A DNA stretch of 64,000 bases from Anaerolineaceae bacterium (lineage in GTDB: Bacteria; Chloroflexota; Anaerolineae; Aggregatilineales; Phototrophicaceae): NCBI GenBank assembly GCA_002702065.1, contig NZXX01000001.1, positions 1,860,001-1,924,000 on the forward strand, written 5' to 3'. Both the position numbers and the translations under genes were made by a program. The notes beneath the pieces are model-generated. The model saw only the letters and a list, made by a program, of their open reading frames with translations, did no database searches and had not been told where the DNA came from. Below, in pieces: positions 35,913 to 44,217 of this stretch. Positions within the stretch are counted from its first letter, which is position 1. Each line of letters starts with the position of its first letter.

Positions 35913-35974
35913 TATCCATTCAGAAATTGATCGATTGGGGCTGAATACAGTGTTTAAATATTTGCCGCTTGTCG

Positions 35975-36003
35975 ACTTGTAGGATATGTTAAAGTAGTAT
36001 ATA
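35975..36003 (+). promoter_or_regulatory. Promoter plus 15-bp operator shared with the GntR gene
   Basis: ACTTGTAGGATATGT (35975-35989) is identical, in reverse orientation, to 45861-45875 in the promoter of the GntR gene. A -10-like TATATA at 35998-36003 lies downstream, with TTGTAG inside the element as a possible -35 (15-bp spacer). The element would block RNA polymerase if bound. Confidence 0.55.
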
Positions 36004-36020
36004 AGCACAGGGAAAAACTT

Positions 36021-37049
36021 ATGCCTACTTATGAACCCGTTCGCTTTGCTATGGTATCACCTGCCCGCTGGGGACGGTTGCTCCTCGATTCCGTGCGCGA
36101 GTCGGATAAATTAGAACTGACAGGTGTATTCAGCCGGAATCAGGCCAACGCTCAGGCCGTAGCCGATGAATATGGGGGCCGGACTTTCAGTAGTTATGAA
36201 GCTTTACTGGATGATGACAGTATCGAAGCGGTTATGCTGCCCACGCCCCATTTTCTGCACCATCCGCAAACGATGGCAGCACTGCAAGCGGGTAAACATG
36301 TGTTTGTCGAAAAGCCGATGGCTAACACGCTGGATGAAGCGCGGGAAATGCAACAGCTGGCCCAAGAAAAAGGGCTGGTGCTGGCAGTTGGTCTACAGGG
36401 CCGACGGGGTGGCGGCATCCTGAAAGCCAAAGCGATGATCGATAATGGCGAGCTAGGGCAGGTGGTGATGGCGGTGGGCACACATGGCGCACCATTAGCC
36501 ATGAATTATACCGAAGCCGATTGGGAAACTTCTGCGGAGAAAATTCCGGGTGGACCGCTGGATAATCTGGGTGTGCATTATGCTGATGTACTGGAATTCT
36601 TGCTGGGTCCGGTCAAACGGGTTTCTGGATTTTATACGAATAAGATTACGCCATTTGATGTCATCGACGCGGGTACGGCCAATTTTGAGTTTGAAAGCGG
36701 TGCGGTTGGGGTTTATACCGTACAGCAGGTGTCGGCTTATGTTAGCCAGTTGAGTTTGTACGGCACCAAAGGCGCCCTGCACCTCAAGCGATTTGGGCAG
36801 GAACTTGAATGGCAGGATCTGGTGGATACGCAGGCGGCCAAACGTGAAGGGCCGACGCTGCGCAACATCGAGTTTGACGGTCCAAATCCGTTCACAACGG
36901 GGTTGCAGGAAGAACTGGAAGATTTGGCCGACTGCATCCGGTTGGGCGGACAGCCAAAAGTGGGCGCTGCGGAGGGAATTGCATCCCTGCGTTTGATTCG
37001 TGCCATCATGGAGTCGAATGACACGGGCAAAGCGGTAATGCTGTCATGA
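36021..37049 (+). CDS. Gfo/Idh/MocA-family oxidoreductase
   Basis: 342 residues. N-terminal Rossmann domain, with the cofactor loop degenerate (MVSPARWGRLLLDSV in place of a clear GxGxxG), HVFVEKPMANTLDEAREM (EKP motif near 95) and a C-terminal substrate domain with GPLDNLGVHYADVLEFLLG (catalytic His region). It is the first gene of a tightly packed cluster; its stop overlaps the next start as ATGA. The role is presumably oxidation or epimerisation of a sugar acid or its precursor. Confidence 0.8.
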   Translation: MPTYEPVRFAMVSPARWGRLLLDSVRESDKLELTGVFSRNQANAQAVADEYGGRTFSSYEALLDDDSIEAVMLPTPHFLHHPQTMAALQAGKHVFVEKPMANTLDEAREMQQLAQEKGLVLAVGLQGRRGGGILKAKAMIDNGELGQVVMAVGTHGAPLAMNYTEADWETSAEKIPGGPLDNLGVHYADVLEFLLGPVKRVSGFYTNKITPFDVIDAGTANFEFESGAVGVYTVQQVSAYVSQLSLYGTKGALHLKRFGQELEWQDLVDTQAAKREGPTLRNIEFDGPNPFTTGLQEELEDLADCIRLGGQPKVGAAEGIASLRLIRAIMESNDTGKAVMLS

Positions 37050-38164
37050 AGATTACAGGACTGACCGCACGCTTACTCGAGATTGATGCACGACCCCGGT
37101 TTGGGGATGAAGGTGTACCGCCGGGGCGACCCAGCGTATGGCATTATCCGCTGTTTGTGCTTCACACGGATGCGGGCATTGATGGCTATTCGATGGGGTA
37201 CGGCAATCAGGGTGATGGCAAGGCACTGGCGCATCTGGTGCGGGATGTGTATCTTGCGGAACTCCTGGGTGAGAACCCGCTGTTTGTCGAAGCGATCTGG
37301 CATAAAATCCGGCGGCGCACGCGTCACATGTATGCTTTGATGGATTCGGTGGTGGGCATCATTGACGTCGCTTTATGGGACATCGTGGGCAAGCAGATGC
37401 AGCAGCCAATCGCTATGCTGCTCGGTGCCTATCGCACGAGGGTGCCGGGTTATGCCACCGGTTACAGCTTCCACCCGACGCCGGATATTGTCTTCAAAGA
37501 AGCGAGTCAGATGAAGCAGGCCGGGTATCACGGCTATAAGCTTCATTTCTGGAATGACCCCAAAACAGACATCCCCTGTATGTATGCGGCTCGTGAAGCG
37601 GTCGGCCCCGGCTTTCCGCTGATGCAGGACCTCAACAGCAAGTACAACCTGACTCAGGCATTGGAAGCAGGCCGTGTGCTGGATGAACTCAACTTCTACT
37701 GGTTTGAGGAACCCATCCCCGAACGACAGATGGCGAATGTGCGCAAGCTGGCCGATGAACTGAAGACGCCCATATTAGGTGGGGAAACGCTGCGGCTGGA
37801 TGAAATGGCGGAACATATCCGTTACGGGGCGTTTGACATTGCGCGCGGCGACGTTTATTCAAAAGCAGGCATTACTGGCCTGTATAAGACGTATGCCATG
37901 TGCGAGTTGTTTGGCCTCAACCTGGAGGTACATACGATGGCAACGCCGCTGCTGGATGTGGCGAATTTGCATGTGGCGTGTGCGGTTCAAAATGGTGAGT
38001 TTATGGAAATTATTCATCCGGTTTATCGATTTGGCATGGTTGGCAATCCGCTGGACATTGATGCCGACGGTTATTTACACATGCCGCAAGGGCCCGGCCT
38101 CGGTATCGAACTCGACTGGGATTGGATTGAAGACCATACCATTGAGGTCATCACCGGCCCTTAG
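37046..38164 (+). CDS. Enolase-superfamily acid-sugar dehydratase (mandelate racemase subgroup)
   Basis: 372 residues. Metal ligands D195, E221 or E222 and E247; His-Asp dyad H296 (EVHTMATP) and D269 (RGDVYSKAG), as in mandelate racemase-type enzymes. The second-strand motif is Lys-x-His (K165-x-H167) where most sugar dehydratases have Lys-x-Lys. Members dehydrate aldonic, uronic or aldaric acids to 2-keto-3-deoxy acids. Coupled to the oxidoreductase upstream and followed by a sulfatase 13 bases later. Confidence 0.82.
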   Translation: MKITGLTARLLEIDARPRFGDEGVPPGRPSVWHYPLFVLHTDAGIDGYSMGYGNQGDGKALAHLVRDVYLAELLGENPLFVEAIWHKIRRRTRHMYALMDSVVGIIDVALWDIVGKQMQQPIAMLLGAYRTRVPGYATGYSFHPTPDIVFKEASQMKQAGYHGYKLHFWNDPKTDIPCMYAAREAVGPGFPLMQDLNSKYNLTQALEAGRVLDELNFYWFEEPIPERQMANVRKLADELKTPILGGETLRLDEMAEHIRYGAFDIARGDVYSKAGITGLYKTYAMCELFGLNLEVHTMATPLLDVANLHVACAVQNGEFMEIIHPVYRFGMVGNPLDIDADGYLHMPQGPGLGIELDWDWIEDHTIEVITGP

Positions 38165-38174
38165 AAAAGGAATT

Positions 38175-39581
38175 ATGATGGCAGATCAACCCAATATACT
38201 TGTTGTTCTTTCAGATCAGCATGCACCCATGTACAGCGGCCCGTATGGCCACCCGATTGTCCAGACACCGAATATGGATCGTCTGGCGCGTGAAGGCGCT
38301 GTTTTTGAGAATGCTTACTGCAACTCGCCTATCTGTGTGCCTTCGCGCATGACGTTGATGAGTGGGCTTCACCTGCATCACAGTGGCATCTGGGACAATG
38401 GCGTGCCTTTACCCTCGGACACGGTGACATGGGCCCATTATGCGCGGGCCGCCGGTTACGACGCGGTGCTGGCCGGTAAAATGCACTTTCGCGGGCTGGA
38501 TCAGCTGCACGGTTTCAGGGAGCAGCTGGCGTACGACATCAACGCACAGAATCTACCCAAAATCCCCAATTGGGCCGCGCCACCACCGGTTCGTGAGACC
38601 CCCTGGCGCGAGATTCGGGCGGAAGCCGGGTCATCCAAAGAGATTGTCGCGGACGACGCGGTGGCCGAGGCAGCTCTGCAATATCTGCGCGACCCCGCCA
38701 TAAAGGCGCAACCCTGGGCGCTGGTGGCCGGGTTTGTCGCTCCACATCCCCCTTTTGTTGTTCCACAGCGTTATATGGATATGTACCCGCCCGATGAGAT
38801 GGATTTGCCGGACGTGCCTGCCGGGCATATGGCGGACCTGCATCCGGCATACCAGCGCATTTTGCAGTGGCGCGGGCTGGTGGAAGGTGGCATCAGCGAA
38901 GCAAATATCCGCCGCGCACGGTCGGTGTACTATGGGCTGGTGACGTATCTGGACGACAAGATCGGTCAGTTGATCACGGCACTGGAGGAAACGGGTCAAT
39001 ACGACAACACCATCATCATCTATCTGAGCGATCATGGCGAGATGCTCGGCGAGCATGGCCTGTGGTACAAATGCAATTTTTACGAACAGTCCGTGCGTAT
39101 CCCGCTGATTATCGCTGGCCCTGGCATGCCTCAGAACCAGCGTATTCCGCAGGTTGCTTCAACGGTTGATGTCACCGCTACGTTGCTTGATTTGTTAAAC
39201 GCTGACGTCTTCAGTCCACTGGATGGCGAGAGTTTACTGCCGCTGCTTCGGGGGGAGGCTGATGGCTGGAAAGATGAAGCCATTTCGGAGTTTTATGCGG
39301 ATGGCAGCACAAGACCGTGGGCGATGCTGCGGCAGGGGCGCTATAAGTATGTTTACAGCCACAACGATCCGCTAGAGCTTTATGATCTGGAAGATGACCC
39401 CGGCGAGTTCCGCAATCTGGCAGCGGACCCGGCGCAGCAGCCTGTGCTTGAGCGCATGACGAACAGCTTGCTCTCGCGCTGGAACCCGGATGAAATCGAC
39501 CGGCGTATTCAACAGAGCCAGCGCGAACGAACGCTGATTTATGATGATCTGTTTCGCTATTTGCTGGAGCCAACCTCATGA
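38175..39581 (+). CDS. Type I sulfatase (cytoplasmic)
   Basis: 468 residues, alkaline-phosphatase fold. The formylglycine motif is ICVPSR (C54), with VLSDQHA (metal-binding D14) and SDHGEMLGEHGLWYK downstream. There is no signal peptide, so it should desulfate sugars inside the cell. AAAAGG precedes the ATG pair at 38175-38180. The open frame starting at 37779 is only overlap with the dehydratase gene. No sulfatase-maturing enzyme is encoded in the window. Confidence 0.88.
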   Translation: MMADQPNILVVLSDQHAPMYSGPYGHPIVQTPNMDRLAREGAVFENAYCNSPICVPSRMTLMSGLHLHHSGIWDNGVPLPSDTVTWAHYARAAGYDAVLAGKMHFRGLDQLHGFREQLAYDINAQNLPKIPNWAAPPPVRETPWREIRAEAGSSKEIVADDAVAEAALQYLRDPAIKAQPWALVAGFVAPHPPFVVPQRYMDMYPPDEMDLPDVPAGHMADLHPAYQRILQWRGLVEGGISEANIRRARSVYYGLVTYLDDKIGQLITALEETGQYDNTIIIYLSDHGEMLGEHGLWYKCNFYEQSVRIPLIIAGPGMPQNQRIPQVASTVDVTATLLDLLNADVFSPLDGESLLPLLRGEADGWKDEAISEFYADGSTRPWAMLRQGRYKYVYSHNDPLELYDLEDDPGEFRNLAADPAQQPVLERMTNSLLSRWNPDEIDRRIQQSQRERTLIYDDLFRYLLEPTS

Positions 39582-40999
39582 CCATCAAGCTGGCCGATGA
39601 TGGATTGAACGACGCAGTCCTGTTTGCCTTTGACGAGCAGGCGTTTCCGTTTCGTAATCACGTACAGATTCACCTGATACCGGGGCAAAAAGCGCAGATG
39701 GTGCTGCCACCCGGTCCGCCCGGCACGCATGACGAGGCTGTGTTGTATTACGGCACGGTGCTGCGCATCGGTGACACGTTTCATATGTGGTATTTCGGCA
39801 GTTATGGGGCGCAGCGCGAGGGTATCGGTCATGGGCATGGCCGACCCAGCAGCGTGTTGTGCTACGCCACCAGCGCCGATGGTATTCAGTGGGACCGGCC
39901 TGAACTTGGCCTTGTTGAATTTAATGGTTCGCGGCAGAACAACATTGTTGATCTGCCTGATCCGGGTTTGCGCCCGGCAGCGGCTATCCTGTATGAACCG
40001 GAAGATTCCGAGCGTCCCTATAAGCTGGCCTACGAAGCGACGGTCGACGGGCAGGCCCGGTTCTGCGTGGCTTTCAGCCGGGATGGGCTGCGCTGGCAGC
40101 CGTACGAAGCGAACCCGGTTGGGCCGTTTCTGGAAATGGCAGGTGTGACCCGATTTGATGGGATGTACTATGTGGTCGGGCAGGGGCCGCTGACGGCACA
40201 TCGCCCGCAGCGCGCACGCCAGTTGATGGTCTTCGCCTCCAAGGATTTTGAGTATTGGTCGCCATGTGGTGCCGTTGGGCTGGACCGCAGCCCCGACTTG
40301 ACCGGACCATCGGTTGAAACCAACTGGAATCACATTGAGGAAATTCATCTTGGGGCGGGTCTGTGGAACCGGGGAAATGTGATCCTCGGCATTTATGGGC
40401 AGTGGCATGGGCATTATTCCGGTGATCGCCGTTTTTTGACGATGGATCTGGGGCTGGCTATCTCGCACGACGCGATTCACTTTACCGAGCCGATTCCCGG
40501 TTTTGCGCTGATCCCCGCCCGTGAACAACCCGGCAGCCCGGCAGGCGAGTTTCCGGCGCTGATGCAGGGGCAGGGCATGGAAAATGTGGGGGATGAGACG
40601 TACTACTGGTATTCGCTGTGGAAAGGTACGAGTGGAACCGGCGTCCGGATGGTGAAATGGACGCGGGACCGGCTGGGTTCGCTGATTCCGTTTGCGCCGA
40701 AAGGTGCCCGCGTGCTTACCTGCCCGGTTGATATTGAGGGTGCGGCGCGCTTGTACGTGAATGCCAGCGGATTGGGCGAGTACAGTTCGCTGCAAATAAG
40801 CGTGCTGGACGAGGGGTTTCGACCTGTGCCGGGTTATGCGCCTGTCACGATTGATGAGGATGGCTTACGAGCACCTGTTCAATGGCCGGACCACGATGTC
40901 ATCGCTGAAGGTCGATTCCGAATAGAAGTCCAGTTCAGCGGCATTCGCCCCGAAGATTGCCATTTGCACGCCTTGTATTTGGAGCGCGTGTTGTCATGA
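39578..40999 (+). CDS. GH32/43-like five-bladed propeller protein with C-terminal beta domain
   Basis: 473 residues. The repeats (FHMWYFGSYG, VLCYATSADGIQWDRPELG, FCVAFSRDGLRWQPYE, MYYVVGQG, TYYWYSLWKG) are typical of glycoside-hydrolase-like five-bladed propellers, followed by a beta-sandwich from about residue 380. I do not recognise an assigned CAZy family or a clear catalytic triad. It overlaps the sulfatase (ATGA) and is a distant paralogue of the protein at 41877. No signal peptide. Probably an intracellular glycosidase for a desulfated oligosaccharide. Confidence 0.65.
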   Translation: MTIKLADDGLNDAVLFAFDEQAFPFRNHVQIHLIPGQKAQMVLPPGPPGTHDEAVLYYGTVLRIGDTFHMWYFGSYGAQREGIGHGHGRPSSVLCYATSADGIQWDRPELGLVEFNGSRQNNIVDLPDPGLRPAAAILYEPEDSERPYKLAYEATVDGQARFCVAFSRDGLRWQPYEANPVGPFLEMAGVTRFDGMYYVVGQGPLTAHRPQRARQLMVFASKDFEYWSPCGAVGLDRSPDLTGPSVETNWNHIEEIHLGAGLWNRGNVILGIYGQWHGHYSGDRRFLTMDLGLAISHDAIHFTEPIPGFALIPAREQPGSPAGEFPALMQGQGMENVGDETYYWYSLWKGTSGTGVRMVKWTRDRLGSLIPFAPKGARVLTCPVDIEGAARLYVNASGLGEYSSLQISVLDEGFRPVPGYAPVTIDEDGLRAPVQWPDHDVIAEGRFRIEVQFSGIRPEDCHLHALYLERVLS

Positions 41000-41880
41000 G
41001 AAAACAGACACTTGGGCGAACCGGGCTGGTTGTAACGGAATTGGGGTATGGCACCGGCCAGTTACGCGGGGACCGTATCTGGAATGGGCGATCAATCCAG
41101 CCGGAGCAGGCGGGGCGAATGCTCAACATGGTGCTGGACTCTGGCATCAACTTTATTGACACGGCGAATGTCTATGGCCGTGCCGAAGATTATATTGGCC
41201 AGTTTATCAGCCAGCGGCGATCGGAATATTATCTGGCGACCAAGTGCGGCTGCCAGTTGGTGAATATGGGCGATCATGACGAAACCCCGCGTAACTGGAC
41301 CCGCGCCCACCTGGAAGAGTCGATACATAACAGCCTGAAACGCATGAAGACGGACTACGTGGACCTGCTGCAATTTCATAATCCCACGTTTGATGACCTC
41401 GAAAAATATGATCTGGTGCGCGTCATGGAAGATGCACGCCGCGCGGGAAAAACGCGATTTGTCGGCATCTCGACGACGGTGCCGGATTTACCGCGCATAC
41501 GGGCACTCGGCGTATTTGATGTCTTCCAGATTCCGTATTCGGCGCTCGAACGGGAGCATGAGGCGTGGCTTCAAACCGTAGCTGATGCCCATATCGGCAC
41601 CATCATTCGCGGTGGTGTTGCGAAAGGGGCACCGGCTAAAACCGGGTCGGATTTGTGGGAGCATGCCCGGCTGGATGACCTGCTGGATGGGATGTCGCGC
41701 ATGGATTTTATGCTGCGGTTCACCCTCAGCCATCCTGCTGCCCACACCACCATTGTCGCGACCATCAATCCGGATCATTTGCAGGATAACCTCGCGGCGG
41801 CTGAAAAAGGACCGCTGCCCATAGAAACCTATGAAGAAGCCAAGCGGCGTCTCTCGCAGGCCGAACAGGAGCTTACATGA
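40996..41880 (+). CDS. Aldo/keto reductase
   Basis: 294 residues. The AKR catalytic tetrad is complete: D55 and Y60 (DTANVYG), K83 (ATKCG) and H128 (LLQFHNP). The domain matches the YajO/Tas-like group that reduces sugar aldehydes and ketones with NADPH. It is coupled by ATGA overlaps on both sides (40996 and 41877), placing it inside the propeller-propeller cluster. Confidence 0.85.
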   Translation: MRKQTLGRTGLVVTELGYGTGQLRGDRIWNGRSIQPEQAGRMLNMVLDSGINFIDTANVYGRAEDYIGQFISQRRSEYYLATKCGCQLVNMGDHDETPRNWTRAHLEESIHNSLKRMKTDYVDLLQFHNPTFDDLEKYDLVRVMEDARRAGKTRFVGISTTVPDLPRIRALGVFDVFQIPYSALEREHEAWLQTVADAHIGTIIRGGVAKGAPAKTGSDLWEHARLDDLLDGMSRMDFMLRFTLSHPAAHTTIVATINPDHLQDNLAAAEKGPLPIETYEEAKRRLSQAEQELT

Positions 41881-43313
41881 AATTACTCTTCTTTGATCCG
41901 TACCATCTCGAATCGTGGCGCAATGTCACGTTTGAGGCGCACCAGCCGGTGAAGGACGAATCGCCGGTTCTCGTGCCGGAACACCCCTGGGAAGCGTGGC
42001 GTGCTTTTCCAATATCGAACTGCGTGATGCGCGATGACGCTGGTTTTCGGATGTGGTACGAAACGGGCTATGATGAACGCTCGGTACCTGGTGATCGACT
42101 GAACCGGACGGCCTATGCCACTTCGGCAGACGGTATCCACTGGGAAAAGCCGGCGTTGGGCCAGTATGATTTTAAAGGCTCGACCGACAATAATATTCTG
42201 AATTTGGGGCCGTTTGGTGTGCATAACGTCAGTGTCGTGCACGATGACCATGACGGCAACCCGAACCGGCGCTACAAGATGACGTACTTTGCTATGCCGC
42301 CGCGCAAGAACTTCAGCCCGATACCGCCGGGGATCAATGTGGCTGTTTCGGAGGATGGGGTACGCTGGAAACTGGCCTGCCCGATGGAGGAACCAGCTTT
42401 TCGAGCATGGCGTGATGTCGTGCCGGGGCGACCCACGTCCAGTGACACCCACTCGCTGGTGGGTTGGATACCGGAGCGTCAGCGTTATGTCATCATGGCG
42501 CGTAATGTGTCGCTGGTGCCCTACATGTTTCGGACGATTGGTTACAGTGAGAGTGCGGATTTCATGCACTGGTCGGAACCGATCAATGTGCTGTCGCCAG
42601 ATGAACATGATCCCTGGGGGACTGAATTTTACTATATGACTGTGTGCCGGTATGAAGACCTGTATCTGGGTCACTTGTGTGTGTTTCATAACTACAGCCG
42701 CCGCCTGACTGCTGGTCGACCGGATACGGCGCAGGTGCCGCCGGAACTGGCCTATATGAATCAGCGGTTGGATATGAAGCTGGTTTACAGCCGTGATTTG
42801 CAGGTCTGGCGGTATGCCGACGCTGACCGGGGCGCATTTCTGCCAGTGGGTGAGTCGGGTGCATGGGATAGCGGGATGGTCTTTGGCAGTTCGATACTGC
42901 CGGTGGATGATGAAGTATGGGTTTATTATGGCGGTACGCCAATGCGTCATATCGTCGAGGATTTGCAGCACGCTGGTTCGGATGCACACCACCGGATGTG
43001 CGGGGGGCTGGCCCGGATGCGGCGCGACGGGTTTGTCAGTTTGCGGGCTGGCACAGAGCCGGGTGAATTTGTGTCCCGGCCCTATGAGCTGACGAATGAG
43101 GCGTTAACCCTGAACTCGCATACGTGGGACGATGGCGAGATCAGTATTCAGGTGCTCGATGCCGAATCCGATACCCCGCGCAGTGCAGTGGTGACTGTGC
43201 GTGGTGATGATGTGCGGATGCCGGTCGACTTTGATCTGGCCGCCTTGTACGGTCAGAAGGTCCGGCTGCGCGTGACGGCCCGCAATGCGGACCTTTATGC
43301 AATTGACCTTTAG
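41877..43313 (+). CDS. GH32/43-like five-bladed propeller protein, paralogue
   Basis: 478 residues with the same architecture as 39578-40999: FRMWYETGYDE, AYATSADGIHWEKPALGQYD, NNILNLGPF, INVAVSEDGVRWKLA, MKLVYSRDLQVWRYA, VWVYYGG, and a C-terminal beta-sandwich (ISIQVLDAE onward). No signal peptide and no recognised family assignment. The last gene of the cluster; its stop lies 8 bases from the convergent propeller gene with no terminator between. Confidence 0.65.
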   Translation: MKLLFFDPYHLESWRNVTFEAHQPVKDESPVLVPEHPWEAWRAFPISNCVMRDDAGFRMWYETGYDERSVPGDRLNRTAYATSADGIHWEKPALGQYDFKGSTDNNILNLGPFGVHNVSVVHDDHDGNPNRRYKMTYFAMPPRKNFSPIPPGINVAVSEDGVRWKLACPMEEPAFRAWRDVVPGRPTSSDTHSLVGWIPERQRYVIMARNVSLVPYMFRTIGYSESADFMHWSEPINVLSPDEHDPWGTEFYYMTVCRYEDLYLGHLCVFHNYSRRLTAGRPDTAQVPPELAYMNQRLDMKLVYSRDLQVWRYADADRGAFLPVGESGAWDSGMVFGSSILPVDDEVWVYYGGTPMRHIVEDLQHAGSDAHHRMCGGLARMRRDGFVSLRAGTEPGEFVSRPYELTNEALTLNSHTWDDGEISIQVLDAESDTPRSAVVTVRGDDVRMPVDFDLAALYGQKVRLRVTARNADLYAIDL

Positions 43314-43321
43314 GCAGCGAG

Positions 43322-44197
43322 TCAGGTGATCGTTTGCCGGGTGACGCTGCCATCGTGTTTCCCCAGCAATATGGCACCAGACCCATTCAACCGTGCGAGA
43401 GCAGTTGCGCCGCTGGTTTGGCTCTGCTCTCGCCATGTATCGCCGTTATCATCCGACACATACACGACATCATCTGCCAGCACGATCAGAGATTGTGAAC
43501 TCGCAGCGGGCAGAACAGCGTTGATCGCGCCGGATAGGGCATTTTGACCGATCTGAACCCACGAATCGAGAGTGGGGGATGCCTGGTACAGGCCTTGCGT
43601 TTCTGTGCCGACGAGTACGCTGCCATCTGCCCGGTACGCCACGCTCAGGACAGGGGGCAGGTTTTCCGGAAAATCAAGCCACTGCCACGACTGACCCTGA
43701 TTGCTGCTGTGATACAGGCCGGTTTCTGTACCAGCCAGCAGTGACGAAAAATCCGCATTGGCTGCCAGACAGAGAATGCGCCGGTCGAGCAGGCCAAAGT
43801 TCCAGGGCTGCCATGAACTGCCACCATCGGTGGTGCGGTAAATGCCATCATCCAATGTGCTGAGAATGACGGTTCCATCCTGTTCGAAATCTGGCGAAAA
43901 GAGGATAGCCGATACGGCTGACGGCGGTTCTGGCAGGCGAAACGCTGCCCATGTTTGCCCGCCGTCGTCGGAGCGCATGATGCCACCGACCACGCCGGCA
44001 AAGAGTGTTTGATCCTGCGTGTAATTTGGCGACAGGGCAACCGACAGCGTTGGTAAGGATGTGTCCAGTTCCAGCGTGTCGTAAACAGATTCCCACGAAT
44101 CATCCTGCTGGCGAAACAATCCCACTTGTGTGGCCAGATAGATAGCATCATGAGAAGCTGCGATGGCGTAGATCGCCTCAAAATTTTGGTCTGACAT
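43322..44197 (-). CDS. Ycf48/BNR-type beta-propeller protein
   Basis: 291 residues with regular propeller repeats: GGIMRSDDGGQTWAAF, DGIYRTTDGGSSWQPW, TGLYHSSNQGQSWQWL, QGLYQASPTLDSWVQI and VVYVSDDNGDTWREQ, each with an Asp-box-like turn. There is no signal peptide, catalytic motif or membrane helix, so it is probably a binding or scaffold propeller like Ycf48 or sortilin-type proteins. It lies 20 bases downstream of the chaperonin-like gene in the same direction. A functional partnership is inferred only from that pairing. Confidence 0.7.
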   Translation of the reverse strand: MSDQNFEAIYAIAASHDAIYLATQVGLFRQQDDSWESVYDTLELDTSLPTLSVALSPNYTQDQTLFAGVVGGIMRSDDGGQTWAAFRLPEPPSAVSAILFSPDFEQDGTVILSTLDDGIYRTTDGGSSWQPWNFGLLDRRILCLAANADFSSLLAGTETGLYHSSNQGQSWQWLDFPENLPPVLSVAYRADGSVLVGTETQGLYQASPTLDSWVQIGQNALSGAINAVLPAASSQSLIVLADDVVYVSDDNGDTWREQSQTSGATALARLNGSGAILLGKHDGSVTRQTIT

Positions 44198-44217
44198 ATA
44201 AAAAATCCAATCAAGTG

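Noticed and set aside
37779..38174. 132-codon N-terminal extension of the sulfatase at 38175
   Set aside because: It lies entirely within the dehydratase gene in another frame; the conserved sulfatase N-terminus begins at 38175 after AAAAGG.
39557..40795. 412-codon minus-strand frame opposite the first propeller gene
   Set aside because: The low-complexity, His/Arg-rich translation has no family features; the plus-strand propeller is fully supported by ATGA junctions.
43313..43322. Terminator between the convergent propeller genes
   Set aside because: Only eight bases separate the stop codons and no stem with a T-tract is visible there.
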